From Ciceribacter ferrooxidans (lineage in GTDB: Bacteria > Pseudomonadota > Alphaproteobacteria > Rhizobiales > Rhizobiaceae): a stretch of 42,517 nt of DNA. Below the pieces are notes generated by a model that saw only the letters and a list, made by a program, of their open reading frames with translations, was not told where the DNA came from and did no database searches. Position numbers and translations under genes: made by a program. Location of the stretch: assembly GCF_004137355.1 (NCBI RefSeq), contig NZ_SDVB01000128.1:1-42517 (forward strand), read 5' to 3'. Below, one piece after another: positions 26,900-33,851 of this stretch (position 1 is its first letter; each line of letters begins with the position of its first letter).

Positions 26900-27946
26900 C
26901 TACTCCTTGAAGGCCGGCATGACGTCTCGAATGAAGCGCTCGAGCGAGGCCTTCTTGCGTTCGAAGCTCATGCCGGTGTCGATCCAGAACGAGTATTCGT
27001 CATAGCCCATCGCCTCGTATTTCTTGACGCGTTCGATGACGTCACCGGCCGTGCCGATCGGAAGGTTCGTGCCCATCACCTCAGGCGAGAGATTGGCGTT
27101 CGCCGCGATGTCCTCGTCGCTCAAGCGTTCGATCAGGCCCTGGTGGATGGGCCGCTCGTTCTTGAACCAGGCGAAGAAGTAGTTGTAGTAGACGCTGATC
27201 TCCCGGGCGGCCCGCACGATGTCGGCGGCATCGGACCCGACATAGGTGTGCTGGAGCAACATGATCTTCGGGCGCGGGACTTGAGGCGTCTTCTCGCAGG
27301 CGGCGGCAAAGCGCCCCATCAGGCTCTCGATCTCCGGATCGCCGTTCCACAACGGCGTCACCTGGACGTTGCAACCGTTCGCCACCGCGAATTCGTGAGA
27401 GTTCGGATCGCGTGCCGCCACCCAGAGCGGGATGGCATCCTGCAGCGGCTTCGGGGCGGATGTCGTCGACGGGAATTTCCAGAACTGGCCGTCATGGGCG
27501 TAGTCGCCCTCCCAGATGCCCTTCACGGCCGGTACCATCTCGCGCAGGTGCTGGCCGGCAGTCCAGGCGTCGAGCCCCGGATGGAGACGTTCGTATTCGA
27601 AGGAATAGGCGCCACGCGCGATACCGAGTTCCAGGCGCCCGTCGGTGATGATGTCGGTCATCGCTGCCTCGCCGGCGAGCTTGATCGGGTGCCAGAAAGG
27701 CGCGATGACGGTGCCGACGCCAAGTCGGGCCTTCGTCGTGCGGCGCGCGAGGTCGGCAAGGTTCACGAAGGGGTTCGGCGCGATGGTGAAGTCCATGCCG
27801 TGGTGCTCGCCCGTCCAGATGGCATGCATGCCGCCCGCATCGGCGATCTCACAGAGCTGGACGAACTCGTCGTACAACTGCTTGTGGCTCTGACCGGCAT
27901 CCAGCCGCTCCATATGAACGAAGAGCGAGAACTTCATAGTCTTCAT
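26900..27946 (-). CDS. LLM-class (luciferase-like) flavin-dependent monooxygenase
   Basis: The 348-residue TIM-barrel protein opens MKTMKFSLFVHMERLDAGQS. HAIWTGEHHGMDFTIAPNPF follows, where WTGEHHG is the luciferase-like family's flavin-site signature. ARLGVGTVIAPFWHPIKLAG and RLELGIARGAYSFEYERLHP are further family blocks. It would use reduced flavin from a partner to insert oxygen. Such a partner, the flavin reductase, is encoded directly upstream with a 4-base ATGA overlap. LLM enzymes include RutA (pyrimidine ring opening), alkanesulfonate and nitrilotriacetate monooxygenases. This one is in none of those operons. Ring cleavage or oxidative C-N/C-S cleavage of an imported compound is the likely job, by inference. 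Confidence 0.92.
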   Translation of the reverse strand: MKTMKFSLFVHMERLDAGQSHKQLYDEFVQLCEIADAGGMHAIWTGEHHGMDFTIAPNPFVNLADLARRTTKARLGVGTVIAPFWHPIKLAGEAAMTDIITDGRLELGIARGAYSFEYERLHPGLDAWTAGQHLREMVPAVKGIWEGDYAHDGQFWKFPSTTSAPKPLQDAIPLWVAARDPNSHEFAVANGCNVQVTPLWNGDPEIESLMGRFAAACEKTPQVPRPKIMLLQHTYVGSDAADIVRAAREISVYYNYFFAWFKNERPIHQGLIERLSDEDIAANANLSPEVMGTNLPIGTAGDVIERVKKYEAMGYDEYSFWIDTGMSFERKKASLERFIRDVMPAFKE

Positions 27947-28866
27947 GCCTTTCTAGCGATGGAATGGACGCGGCCCGTGGTCTCGGTGCCAAAATAGACG
28001 CCGAAATTGCCGAGCGAGCGTTCCGATGCGAAGCGATTGACGATGTCGGCGGTCGCCGCGCTGTCGAACGTCGGATCGGCGAGACGATCAAGGGCGACGA
28101 AGGACCCGCCGCGCGGATCGCCCTCGCCCAAGAAGGCGCGGTAGACGATATGCTGCCGGCCATCCTTCCGGTCCTCGTAGACCGAGTAGAGAAAGCCGAT
28201 CGTGACGGGCAACCCGGTCAGGCCTTCGAGCGCCGACCGGAGCGCCGCAAGAGGTTCTTCGCCGTTCACGTCGCAGCCCGGCAGGCTCTTCGTCCCGTCG
28301 CCGACGAGCAGGATCTCGCCATCACGCTCGACGACGGCACTCAAATGCAGACTGCCTTCTGCAGCCGCGGAAACCGCCCTGGCCGCAAGCGTCGGCACGA
28401 AATAGCCGCCCCGGACGTAGCCGAGCCCGTTGCTGTCGCCGCTCTCGAAAGCCTCGACGCGTCCGAGCAGGATGACATGGTCGCCCGCCTCGATGACCTG
28501 TTCCAGCCTGCAGTCGAACCAGGCGGCGACGCCCGCAATGACAGGTGATCCGAAGGGACCGCTGCTCCACGCGACCGTGGCGAAGCGGTCCTCGGACGGG
28601 CGGGCGAAGGTGTTCGATATGTCCTGCTGCGTCTCGGCGAGAATGTTGACCGCAAAGCCGCTCGCCGTGGTCATGGCTTCGAAATTGCGCGAGCTGCGGG
28701 CGAGACAAACGAGGAGAAGCGGTGGATCGAGCGAGACGGACGTAAACGAATTGGCTGTGAAGCCCAGAGGCTTTCCTTGGGCGTCGGTCGACGTTACCAC
28801 GGTGACGCCGGTGGCGAAGGCGCCGAATGCGGAGCGGAGCGCGCGCGGATCGAGATGCTGAGTCAT
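27943..28866 (-). CDS. Flavin reductase fused to a degenerate Nudix-like domain
   Basis: The product is 307 residues, about twice a usual flavin reductase. Residues 1-165 form a HpaC/RutF-type split-barrel domain: AFGAFATGVTVVTSTDAQGK, GFTANSFTSVSLDPPLLLVC, FAVNILAETQQDISNTFA, and the late GYVRGGYF. Residues 172-307 look like a Nudix fold: LHLSAVVERDGEILLVGDGT leads to a Nudix-box position G197-L219. There the expected G-x5-E-x7-REUxEExGU reads G-x5-E-x7-SALEGLTGL, so the catalytic Glu residues are gone. The N-terminal part should supply reduced FMN to the LLM monooxygenase. The Nudix part may bind a nucleotide or flavin as sensor or scaffold. The start ATG 28866 overlaps the hydrolase stop by 4 bases. 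Confidence 0.85.
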   Translation of the reverse strand: MTQHLDPRALRSAFGAFATGVTVVTSTDAQGKPLGFTANSFTSVSLDPPLLLVCLARSSRNFEAMTTASGFAVNILAETQQDISNTFARPSEDRFATVAWSSGPFGSPVIAGVAAWFDCRLEQVIEAGDHVILLGRVEAFESGDSNGLGYVRGGYFVPTLAARAVSAAAEGSLHLSAVVERDGEILLVGDGTKSLPGCDVNGEEPLAALRSALEGLTGLPVTIGFLYSVYEDRKDGRQHIVYRAFLGEGDPRGGSFVALDRLADPTFDSAATADIVNRFASERSLGNFGVYFGTETTGRVHSIARKA

Positions 28867-29708
28867 GACGAAGTCTCCGGAGTAGCAAGCCATGTGCGCA
28901 TCAGCGCGTTGACGGCTTCGGGTGCCGTGAGGTTGACCATGTGCCGGTGACCCTCGACGATGTGCGCGATACCTCGCGGGGCGAGAGCGGCCATCTGCCG
29001 CGCCATGTCAGGCGTCGAGTTCGGGTCGCCGCTCCCCGTCAGGAAAAGCGCGGGGCATGTCACTGTCGGCCAGGCATCGGCGTAGGTCGAGTCGCCGCCG
29101 GCGAAGGCGCCGTAGGCCGTCGCATAGGCATCCTTGTCCATCAGACTAAGCCAGCGTCGCGTCAGCAGCCGGGGGGTACGACTCTCCTCGTCGTCCGAGA
29201 ACCAGCGCTGCACGGGCCCGTCGACATCGACGCCCTCCTCTTCGATCGAAGCGGCACGCGCCATGACCGCCGCCTTCGCCACCGGATCGCGGCGGAAGAC
29301 CCCGTTCAGGAGCGCGACGCGCCGGACACGCTCCGGGAAACGCGCAGCCGCTCCGCCGCAAACAAGCGCACCCATGGAGTGGCCGGCAATGTTGACCCTA
29401 TCGAGCCGCAGTGCGTCGAGAACACCGGCGAACCAGGCGACGAAGTCGGCGAGGCTGCTGTCCTTTGCCAGTGGAACACTTTCGCCATGACCAGGCATGT
29501 CGACGGAGATGACGCGGTGGCTGACGCCGAGGGCCTCGATCTGCGGTGCCCAGGCTTCAAGCCGCATGCCGACGCCATGGATGAGGAGGAGCGGTTCGCC
29601 CTCACCTCTTTCATGGTAGGCCGCGCCGTTGCGAGCATACTGCCGCCTGAGCGATGGTGCGGATGTCGTCGGTTCGGACGTCGTGGCGACCACCATCTCC
29701 GGCTCCAT
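28863..29708 (-). CDS. Alpha/beta-fold hydrolase
   Basis: The product has 281 residues. The oxyanion-hole segment LLLIHGVGMRLEAW precedes the nucleophile elbow NIAGHSMGALV with Ser111. Asp228 (LTGSGDPNSTP) and His256 (VEGHRHMVNLTAPEAVN; His254 is an alternative) complete the triad. It resembles RutD, MhpC and 3-oxoadipate enol-lactonase type enzymes that act on ring-opening products. No signal peptide was seen, so it is cytoplasmic. The gene begins 4 bases after the AA_synth stop and overlaps the flavin reductase gene by 4. ATG 29708 and ATG 29696 are both possible starts. Likely it hydrolyses an ester, lactone or C-C bond made by the monooxygenase. Confidence 0.9.
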   Translation of the reverse strand: MEPEMVVATTSEPTTSAPSLRRQYARNGAAYHERGEGEPLLLIHGVGMRLEAWAPQIEALGVSHRVISVDMPGHGESVPLAKDSSLADFVAWFAGVLDALRLDRVNIAGHSMGALVCGGAAARFPERVRRVALLNGVFRRDPVAKAAVMARAASIEEEGVDVDGPVQRWFSDDEESRTPRLLTRRWLSLMDKDAYATAYGAFAGGDSTYADAWPTVTCPALFLTGSGDPNSTPDMARQMAALAPRGIAHIVEGHRHMVNLTAPEAVNALMRTWLATPETSS

Positions 29709-29712
29709 CGCC

Positions 29713-30312
29713 TCAGACGCCGGCCGGATTGGCGACGTTCTGACCGAGATCCCTGAGATCCTGGTAGCGATCGCCGATGCGGTGGTGTGGCCTTCCGCCC
29801 ACCGACGCCCCGAGGCCGATCACGATCTCGTCTGCCGCGGGAGCATCCGGAATGGCGGTCTGGATCGTGAGGTAGTGGGAGCGGCGACCCTCGTCGTTCT
29901 TGTCCATCAGCGGGATCACGATCGCCGTATTGGCCGGGCCACGCGTGTTGGTGAAGGCGAGGTAGGATTTCGCGCCGACGGCCGTCCGATAGTGATTGCC
30001 GAAACGCAGCGTGTGAATGAGCGCCGATGCGTGTTCGATCTCGCCGTCGAGACCGACGACGGCGACCTTCCCATAGGCCTCGACGGCCTCGCCGGAGCCG
30101 ACCGCGTCGATAATCATCTTGGTCAGAAGCTCGCCGAGAACCGGGGCGGCCGCGTGGATCTCCGGCTTCAGGTCTTCGACGAACCCCTTGCCCGCCCACG
30201 GGTTCTTCACCACCGCGAATGCGGAGAAGAGCTTCAAGGGCTGAGGCGCCTTCCTGCCTCCTTCGACCAACGTGGTCTCCACCTGCAGCAGCGTCTTGCG
30301 GATCTGGATCAT
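29713..30312 (-). CDS. AA_synth (DUF1185) family protein
   Basis: The 199-residue protein begins MIQIRKTLLQVETTLVEGGR. AFAVVKNPWAGKGFVEDLKP is the most conserved family stretch. VAVVGLDGEIEHASALIHTL and YLAFTNTRGPANTAIVIPLM follow, and the end is VIGLGASVGGRPHHRIGDRY. Pfam calls this 'amino acid synthesis' on thin evidence; I know of no proved reaction. It is first in the ten-gene operon, just behind the palindrome, and may therefore act on an early substrate or be an unrelated binding subunit. The start ATG at 30312 has AAAGGA upstream; the frame stays open further upstream across the operator and is not coding there. Confidence 0.88.
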   Translation of the reverse strand: MIQIRKTLLQVETTLVEGGRKAPQPLKLFSAFAVVKNPWAGKGFVEDLKPEIHAAAPVLGELLTKMIIDAVGSGEAVEAYGKVAVVGLDGEIEHASALIHTLRFGNHYRTAVGAKSYLAFTNTRGPANTAIVIPLMDKNDEGRRSHYLTIQTAIPDAPAADEIVIGLGASVGGRPHHRIGDRYQDLRDLGQNVANPAGV

Positions 30313-30332
30313 CGCCCGGCATTCCTTTCTCG

Positions 30333-30366
30333 ATGTTGATATTATGGTATACCATGATATCAACAT
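30333..30366. promoter_or_regulatory. 34-bp near-perfect palindrome over the operon promoter (GntR-type operator)
   Basis: The core ATGGTATACCAT (30344-30355) is perfectly palindromic. Each side is flanked by one unpaired base and then a 10-base arm: ATGTTGATAT on the left and ATATCAACAT on the right. Only that one pair breaks symmetry. TGGT-N2-ACCA cores are common for GntR/FCD regulators. On the minus strand TTGACA (30371-30366) and CATAAT (30346-30341) form a promoter pair with 19-base spacing that runs through the site, so a bound protein would repress the AA_synth operon. Confidence 0.8.
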
Positions 30367-30412
30367 GTCAAGCGACGGGTGATGAAGCGTTGAAAGAAGT
30401 CGGCGGCTGGGG

Positions 30413-30526
30413 GATTTCGCCTTCTTCGGCAGGGACGAACCGGCCCGCGTGGTGAAAGTCGATGTCCTGCAAGACAAGGCCCGCCAGCTCGGCGTCAGCT
30501 CGTCCGACATCGCGACCTCACTCAAC
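30413..30526 (+). pseudogene. Short remnant of an RND-type efflux pump gene
   Basis: Codons here read DFAFFGRDEPARVVKVDV then LQDKARQLGVSSSDIATSLN. The second part is the well-known porter-domain stretch of AcrB/MexB-like pumps (V-D-QDKAR-LGVSS-DIA-LN). The frame has a stop at 30383-30385 and the match ends abruptly after SLN, so only about 38 of more than 1000 codons survive. It is a scar of a lost transporter gene or of a recombination end point. Confidence 0.62.
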
Positions 30527-30682
30527 ATGACAACAGGCACCCCTGGCTTGCGACCGCCGAGGTGGATGCCTCGATTTGCCGCTGAAACCCGGACATCTGA
30601 CGGCCGCTGTCTTACCCAGGCCCGCACCCTGCCCTTCAGATGAGTGGAGCAGGAGGCCTCTTGACGGGGGCGCCGCACGGTG

Positions 30683-30710
30683 ATTGGATAAGTGGATACA
30701 AAAATCCAAT
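30683..30710. promoter_or_regulatory. Inverted repeats before the GntR gene (candidate operator)
   Basis: ATTGGAT (30683-30689) and ATCCAAT (30704-30710) are inverted copies. Inside, TGGAT-ACAAAA-ATCCA (30693-30708) makes a second inverted pair. The site ends 8 bases before the GntR start codon, where binding would block transcription or translation. Autoregulation by this GntR protein is likely but unproved. Confidence 0.55.
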
Positions 30711-30718
30711 AGGCTCCC

Positions 30719-31393
30719 ATGTTGACGATCTTTTCCTCCTCTGCCCGGGCCGCGTCGACCGCCGAAGAGGAGGCGTATCTTCATCTGCAGCAGGCGCTCC
30801 GCCTCGGCCGCTACAAGCCTGGCGAACGATTGATCCCTGAGGAGATCGCCGCGGAGATCGGGATGAGCCGCATGCCGGTGCGCGAGGCCTTTCGTCGCCT
30901 CGCATCGGAAGGGTTGGTGACGCTTCGCCCGAACCGCGGCTGCGTGGTCGCGGGCCTGACGCTCGACGAGCTGAACGAGACGTTCGAAATCCGTTCGGTT
31001 TTGGAGGGCCTCGCCGTCCGCATCGCGACGCCGCTGATGACCCCCGACACCTTCGAGGAGCTGGAACGGGCACTCGACCGCATGGAGCGCGCCGGCCAGA
31101 GCGGCAGTAGCGATTGGGTCCTGCGGCATCAGGAGTTCCACGCGGCGATCTTCTGGTTGAGCGGACGGCCGAAGCTGATCCACCAGATCACGGCGTTACA
31201 CCTGGTCATCGAACCCTATATGCGGATCTGGTTCGACTATGTCGACAAGCCGCTTTCGGCCCGCCAGGAACACGAAAGCCTCATCGAAGTCCTGAAATCC
31301 GGCGACGCCCACCAGGCCGAGAAGGTCATGCAGGAGCATATTCTCGAAACGGCATCATTGCTCGCCGGCTACGCAAGTCCCGGCCGGCGCTGA
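30719..31393 (+). CDS. GntR-family regulator with FCD domain
   Basis: The 224-residue regulator has an N-terminal winged helix: LRLGRYKPGERLIPEEIAAE, then IGMSRMPVREAFRRLASEGL and VTLRPNRGCVVAGLT. That is the full GntR pattern with the S-R-x-P-V-R-E-A-F/L-R-R-L core. The FCD ligand-binding domain follows (FEIRSVLEGLAVRIATPLM, then WVLRHQEFHAAIFWLSG, and HESLIEVLKSGDAHQAEKVM). The metal-binding His residues typical of FCD proteins appear in RHQEFHAAI and QEHESLIE. Its genes of control are probably the ABC/GGT operon that follows by 93 bases, and perhaps the divergent AA_synth operon. Confidence 0.92.
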   Translation: MLTIFSSSARAASTAEEEAYLHLQQALRLGRYKPGERLIPEEIAAEIGMSRMPVREAFRRLASEGLVTLRPNRGCVVAGLTLDELNETFEIRSVLEGLAVRIATPLMTPDTFEELERALDRMERAGQSGSSDWVLRHQEFHAAIFWLSGRPKLIHQITALHLVIEPYMRIWFDYVDKPLSARQEHESLIEVLKSGDAHQAEKVMQEHILETASLLAGYASPGRR

Positions 31394-31486
31394 ACGCCGT
31401 CCGGTCAATTTGTCCGAAGCCGGGGGTACATCCGGCAAGGACAGGGGAACCGCCGTCCAAACGGCACAGAGAAAAGAGGAAAAGTC

Positions 31487-32338
31487 ATGACGATCCGTCG
31501 CATGGCCGCGATAGCGGCTGCCTTCACGACACTTGCTTTCAGCTCGGTGGCGATCGCCGAGGATGCACCGACCGAGATCAAGATCGCGACCGAAGGGGCC
31601 TACGCTCCCTGGAACTTCACCACCGCCGACGGCAAGCTGGATGGCCTCGAGATCGAACTGGCCAACGATCTTTGCGCCCGCATGAAGATCAAATGCACCA
31701 TCGTCGCCCAGGACTGGGACGGCCTGATCCCGTCGCTGACCGTCGGCAAGTTCGATGTCATCATGGCCAGCATGTTCATCACGCCGAAGCGTCTCGAAAC
31801 GATCGACTTCACCCAGCCCTATGCCGTCGACCCGTCCGGGTTCGCCGTTGCCAAGGACAGTGATCTCGGCAGACTCGGTGTCTCCGCGGAGAAGTTCAAG
31901 CTCGATGATGAAGCTTCCGCACTCGCCGCGATCGACAAGCTGAAGCCGCTCCTCAAGGGCAAGGTCGTCGGCGTCCAGGCCGCCACCACCAACCTCGACT
32001 TCCTGAAAAAATACTTCGCCGATACCGTCGAGATCCGCGAGTACAAGACAACGGAACAGCACGATCTCGATCTCGCCGCCGGCCGCATCGATGCGCTCTT
32101 CGCCCAGCAGACGGCGCTCGCCGCCACGCTCGCAAAGCCGGAATTCGCCGACTACACCGTCGCCGGCCCCGGCTTCGTCGGCGGTGTCTTCGGCCTCGGC
32201 ACCGGCGCCGGCCTCAGGAAGGAAGACACCAAGCTCAAGGACATGCTGAATGCCGCGATCGATGCCGCGATCGCCGACGGCACCATCAAGCGCATTTCGG
32301 AGAAATGGGTCGGTACCGACGTGACCCCGGTCAAGTAA
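31487..32338 (+). CDS. Polar amino-acid ABC transporter periplasmic binding protein
   Basis: The 283-residue product has a signal peptide (MTIRRMAAIAAAFTTLAFSS, cleavage near AIA-ED). The mature part opens IKIATEGAYAPWNFTTADGK, the standard start of family 3 binding proteins such as OccT/NocT/HisJ. GLEIELANDLCARMKIKCTI, then VAQDWDGLIPSLTVGKFDVI and RLETIDFTQPYAVDP follow. In family 3 proteins these regions shape the amino-acid carboxylate/amine site. Two Cys close together may form a disulfide. AGAGGAA stands before the ATG. It is first of an operon that includes two permeases and a gamma-glutamyltransferase-family gene but no ATPase. Confidence 0.92.
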   Translation: MTIRRMAAIAAAFTTLAFSSVAIAEDAPTEIKIATEGAYAPWNFTTADGKLDGLEIELANDLCARMKIKCTIVAQDWDGLIPSLTVGKFDVIMASMFITPKRLETIDFTQPYAVDPSGFAVAKDSDLGRLGVSAEKFKLDDEASALAAIDKLKPLLKGKVVGVQAATTNLDFLKKYFADTVEIREYKTTEQHDLDLAAGRIDALFAQQTALAATLAKPEFADYTVAGPGFVGGVFGLGTGAGLRKEDTKLKDMLNAAIDAAIADGTIKRISEKWVGTDVTPVK

Positions 32339-32352
32339 CCAAGGCGGACCAC

Positions 32353-32384
32353 ATGCGGCCGGGGCTTTGATGCCTCGGCCGCAT
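32353..32384 (+). other. 13-bp hairpin between binding-protein and permease genes
   Basis: ATGCGGCCG (32353-32361) pairs exactly with CGGCCGCAT (32376-32384). The next four bases also pair, with one G-U, around the loop TTTGAT. It lies 15 bases after the binding-protein stop and 25 before the permease start, with no T-run. Its likely role is mRNA protection or partial termination, raising binding-protein output. Confidence 0.72.
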
Positions 32385-32409
32385 GGAAGCTAACGAGGGG
32401 TTCGCTCAC

Positions 32410-33123
32410 ATGCTCGAAAAACTGCATATGCTCGGCCTCGGCGAGGGTGGCTGGGGTCTGGCGCTCCTCGGCGCCGCAACGATGACGCTTGCGCTGTCGC
32501 TGCTCGGCTTCCTGCTGGGGACCGTCTTCGGCGGCCTGTCAGCGGCAGGCCGGCTGTCGGCACGTCGCATGCCGCGCGCAATCGCAAATGCCTATGGAAC
32601 CGTTTTTCGCGGAGTGCCCGACCTCCTTACTATCTATCTCATCTATTACGGCGGCAGCGTCGCCCTTACGGCGACGGCACGCTTCTTCGGTGCCAATGGC
32701 TTCGTTGGCCTGCCATCCCTTGCGACCGGTGTGGCGGCCATCGGGATCATCTCCGGCGCCTATCAGGGAGAGGTCTATCGGGGTGCCTATCTCGCCGTCG
32801 AGCGTGGGCAGTTCGATGCCGCGAAGGCGCTCGCCCTCTCCCGGGCGCAGATGCTCCGCCTCGTCGTCATCCCGCAACTGCTCCGCCATGCAATCCCGGG
32901 CCTCAGCAATGTCTGGCAGCTCGTGCTCAAGGACTCGGCTCTCATTTCGGTCATCGGCCTGGTCGAACTCATGCGCCAGGCCCAGATCGGCGCGGGCTCG
33001 ACCCGCGAACCGTTCCTCTTCTATGTCGCCGCCGCGGTCCTCTATTTCGCGATCGCCGGCGTCACGGGGCTTGCCTTCCGCGTGGCGGAGACGAGAAGCG
33101 CTCGAGGGATCACCCATCCATGA
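32410..33123 (+). CDS. Polar amino-acid ABC transporter permease (HisQ/OccQ-type)
   Basis: This 237-residue permease has five or so helices. Examples are WGLALLGAATMTLALSLLGF and AIANAYGTVFRGVPDLLTIY-LIYYGG, where FRGVPDLL is the HisMQ family signature. The EAA loop is ERGQFDAAKALALSRAQMLR. The ATG at 32410 with GAGGGG ten bases upstream is preferred over the ATG at 32383, which sits inside the hairpin. The stop overlaps the next permease start by 4 bases. It forms a heterodimer channel with the following product. Confidence 0.91.
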   Translation: MLEKLHMLGLGEGGWGLALLGAATMTLALSLLGFLLGTVFGGLSAAGRLSARRMPRAIANAYGTVFRGVPDLLTIYLIYYGGSVALTATARFFGANGFVGLPSLATGVAAIGIISGAYQGEVYRGAYLAVERGQFDAAKALALSRAQMLRLVVIPQLLRHAIPGLSNVWQLVLKDSALISVIGLVELMRQAQIGAGSTREPFLFYVAAAVLYFAIAGVTGLAFRVAETRSARGITHP

Positions 33124-33812
33124 TCGACTTCGGCTTCTTTCTCGAAATCATCCCGAAGCTGCTTTCCGGCCTGCCGCTGACGCTTCAGCTTGCGGGTACC
33201 TCCATTCTGCTCGGTTTCGCACTCGCCCTTGCGCTCGCGCTGGCGCAGCAGGTGCGGCGTCCGGCGGTCGTCTGGCCGATCCGCTGCTTCGTCGCCGTGT
33301 TCAGGGGTACGCCGCTTCTGGTCCAGATCTTTCTCATCTATTACGGCCTTGGGCAGTTCCGTCCCTCGCTACAGGCGCTCGGCCTCTGGTGGCTGTTCCA
33401 CGAGCCTTATTGGTGCGCGATCCTCGCACTCACGTTGAACACCGCCGCCTATGGCAGCGAAATCCTGCGAGGCGCGATCCGCAATGTTCCGCACGGGCTT
33501 TCGGAAGCATCGACTGCGCTCGGGATGTCACGATTTCTCACTCTGCGTTTCGTGATCCTGCCGCTGGCCCTGCGGCAGGCGATCCCCGCCTACGGCAACG
33601 AGGTCATCCTCATGGTCAAGGGGACCTCGCTCGCCTCGATCATCACCCTCATGGAGGTGACCGGCATCGCGCAGGGCCTTATTTCGCAGAGCTACCGTGC
33701 CATCGAGGTCTTCATCGCGGCTGGCGCGATCTATCTGGTCATGAACTTCATCATCGTGCGGGCGCTCGGCGCGCTCGAGACCAAACTCACGCCATACCGG
33801 ACCCGCGCCTGA
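33120..33812 (+). CDS. Polar amino-acid ABC transporter permease (HisM/OccM-type)
   Basis: This 230-residue permease opens with a short N terminus and helix GLPLTLQLAGTSILLGFALA. VFRGTPLLVQIFLIYYGLGQ is the family signature region, and the EAA loop is VPHGLSEASTALGMSRFLTL. The last helix is IAAGAIYLVMNFIIVRALGA. It starts with an ATGA overlap on the previous permease. The next gene is the gamma-glutamyltransferase-family gene, 39 bases away, and no ATPase gene lies in this operon. The ATPase at 40137-40916 or one elsewhere must energise it. Confidence 0.92.
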   Translation: MIDFGFFLEIIPKLLSGLPLTLQLAGTSILLGFALALALALAQQVRRPAVVWPIRCFVAVFRGTPLLVQIFLIYYGLGQFRPSLQALGLWWLFHEPYWCAILALTLNTAAYGSEILRGAIRNVPHGLSEASTALGMSRFLTLRFVILPLALRQAIPAYGNEVILMVKGTSLASIITLMEVTGIAQGLISQSYRAIEVFIAAGAIYLVMNFIIVRALGALETKLTPYRTRA

Positions 33813-33851
33813 ACGGCATGGGAAGGCATCGATACGAGGAGACCAAACAGG

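Larger units (their letters stand above)
30367..30718. other. 352-base gap between the palindrome and the GntR gene
   Basis: The only gene-like content is the short RND-transporter remnant at 30413-30526 described separately. The last 40 bases hold the operator-like repeats of the GntR gene. The rest shows no recognisable feature. Confidence 0.5.

Noticed and set aside
30313-30720. Upstream extension of the AA_synth frame
   Set aside because: It runs through the palindrome and promoter, has no family match, and the ATG at 30312 aligns with the family start.
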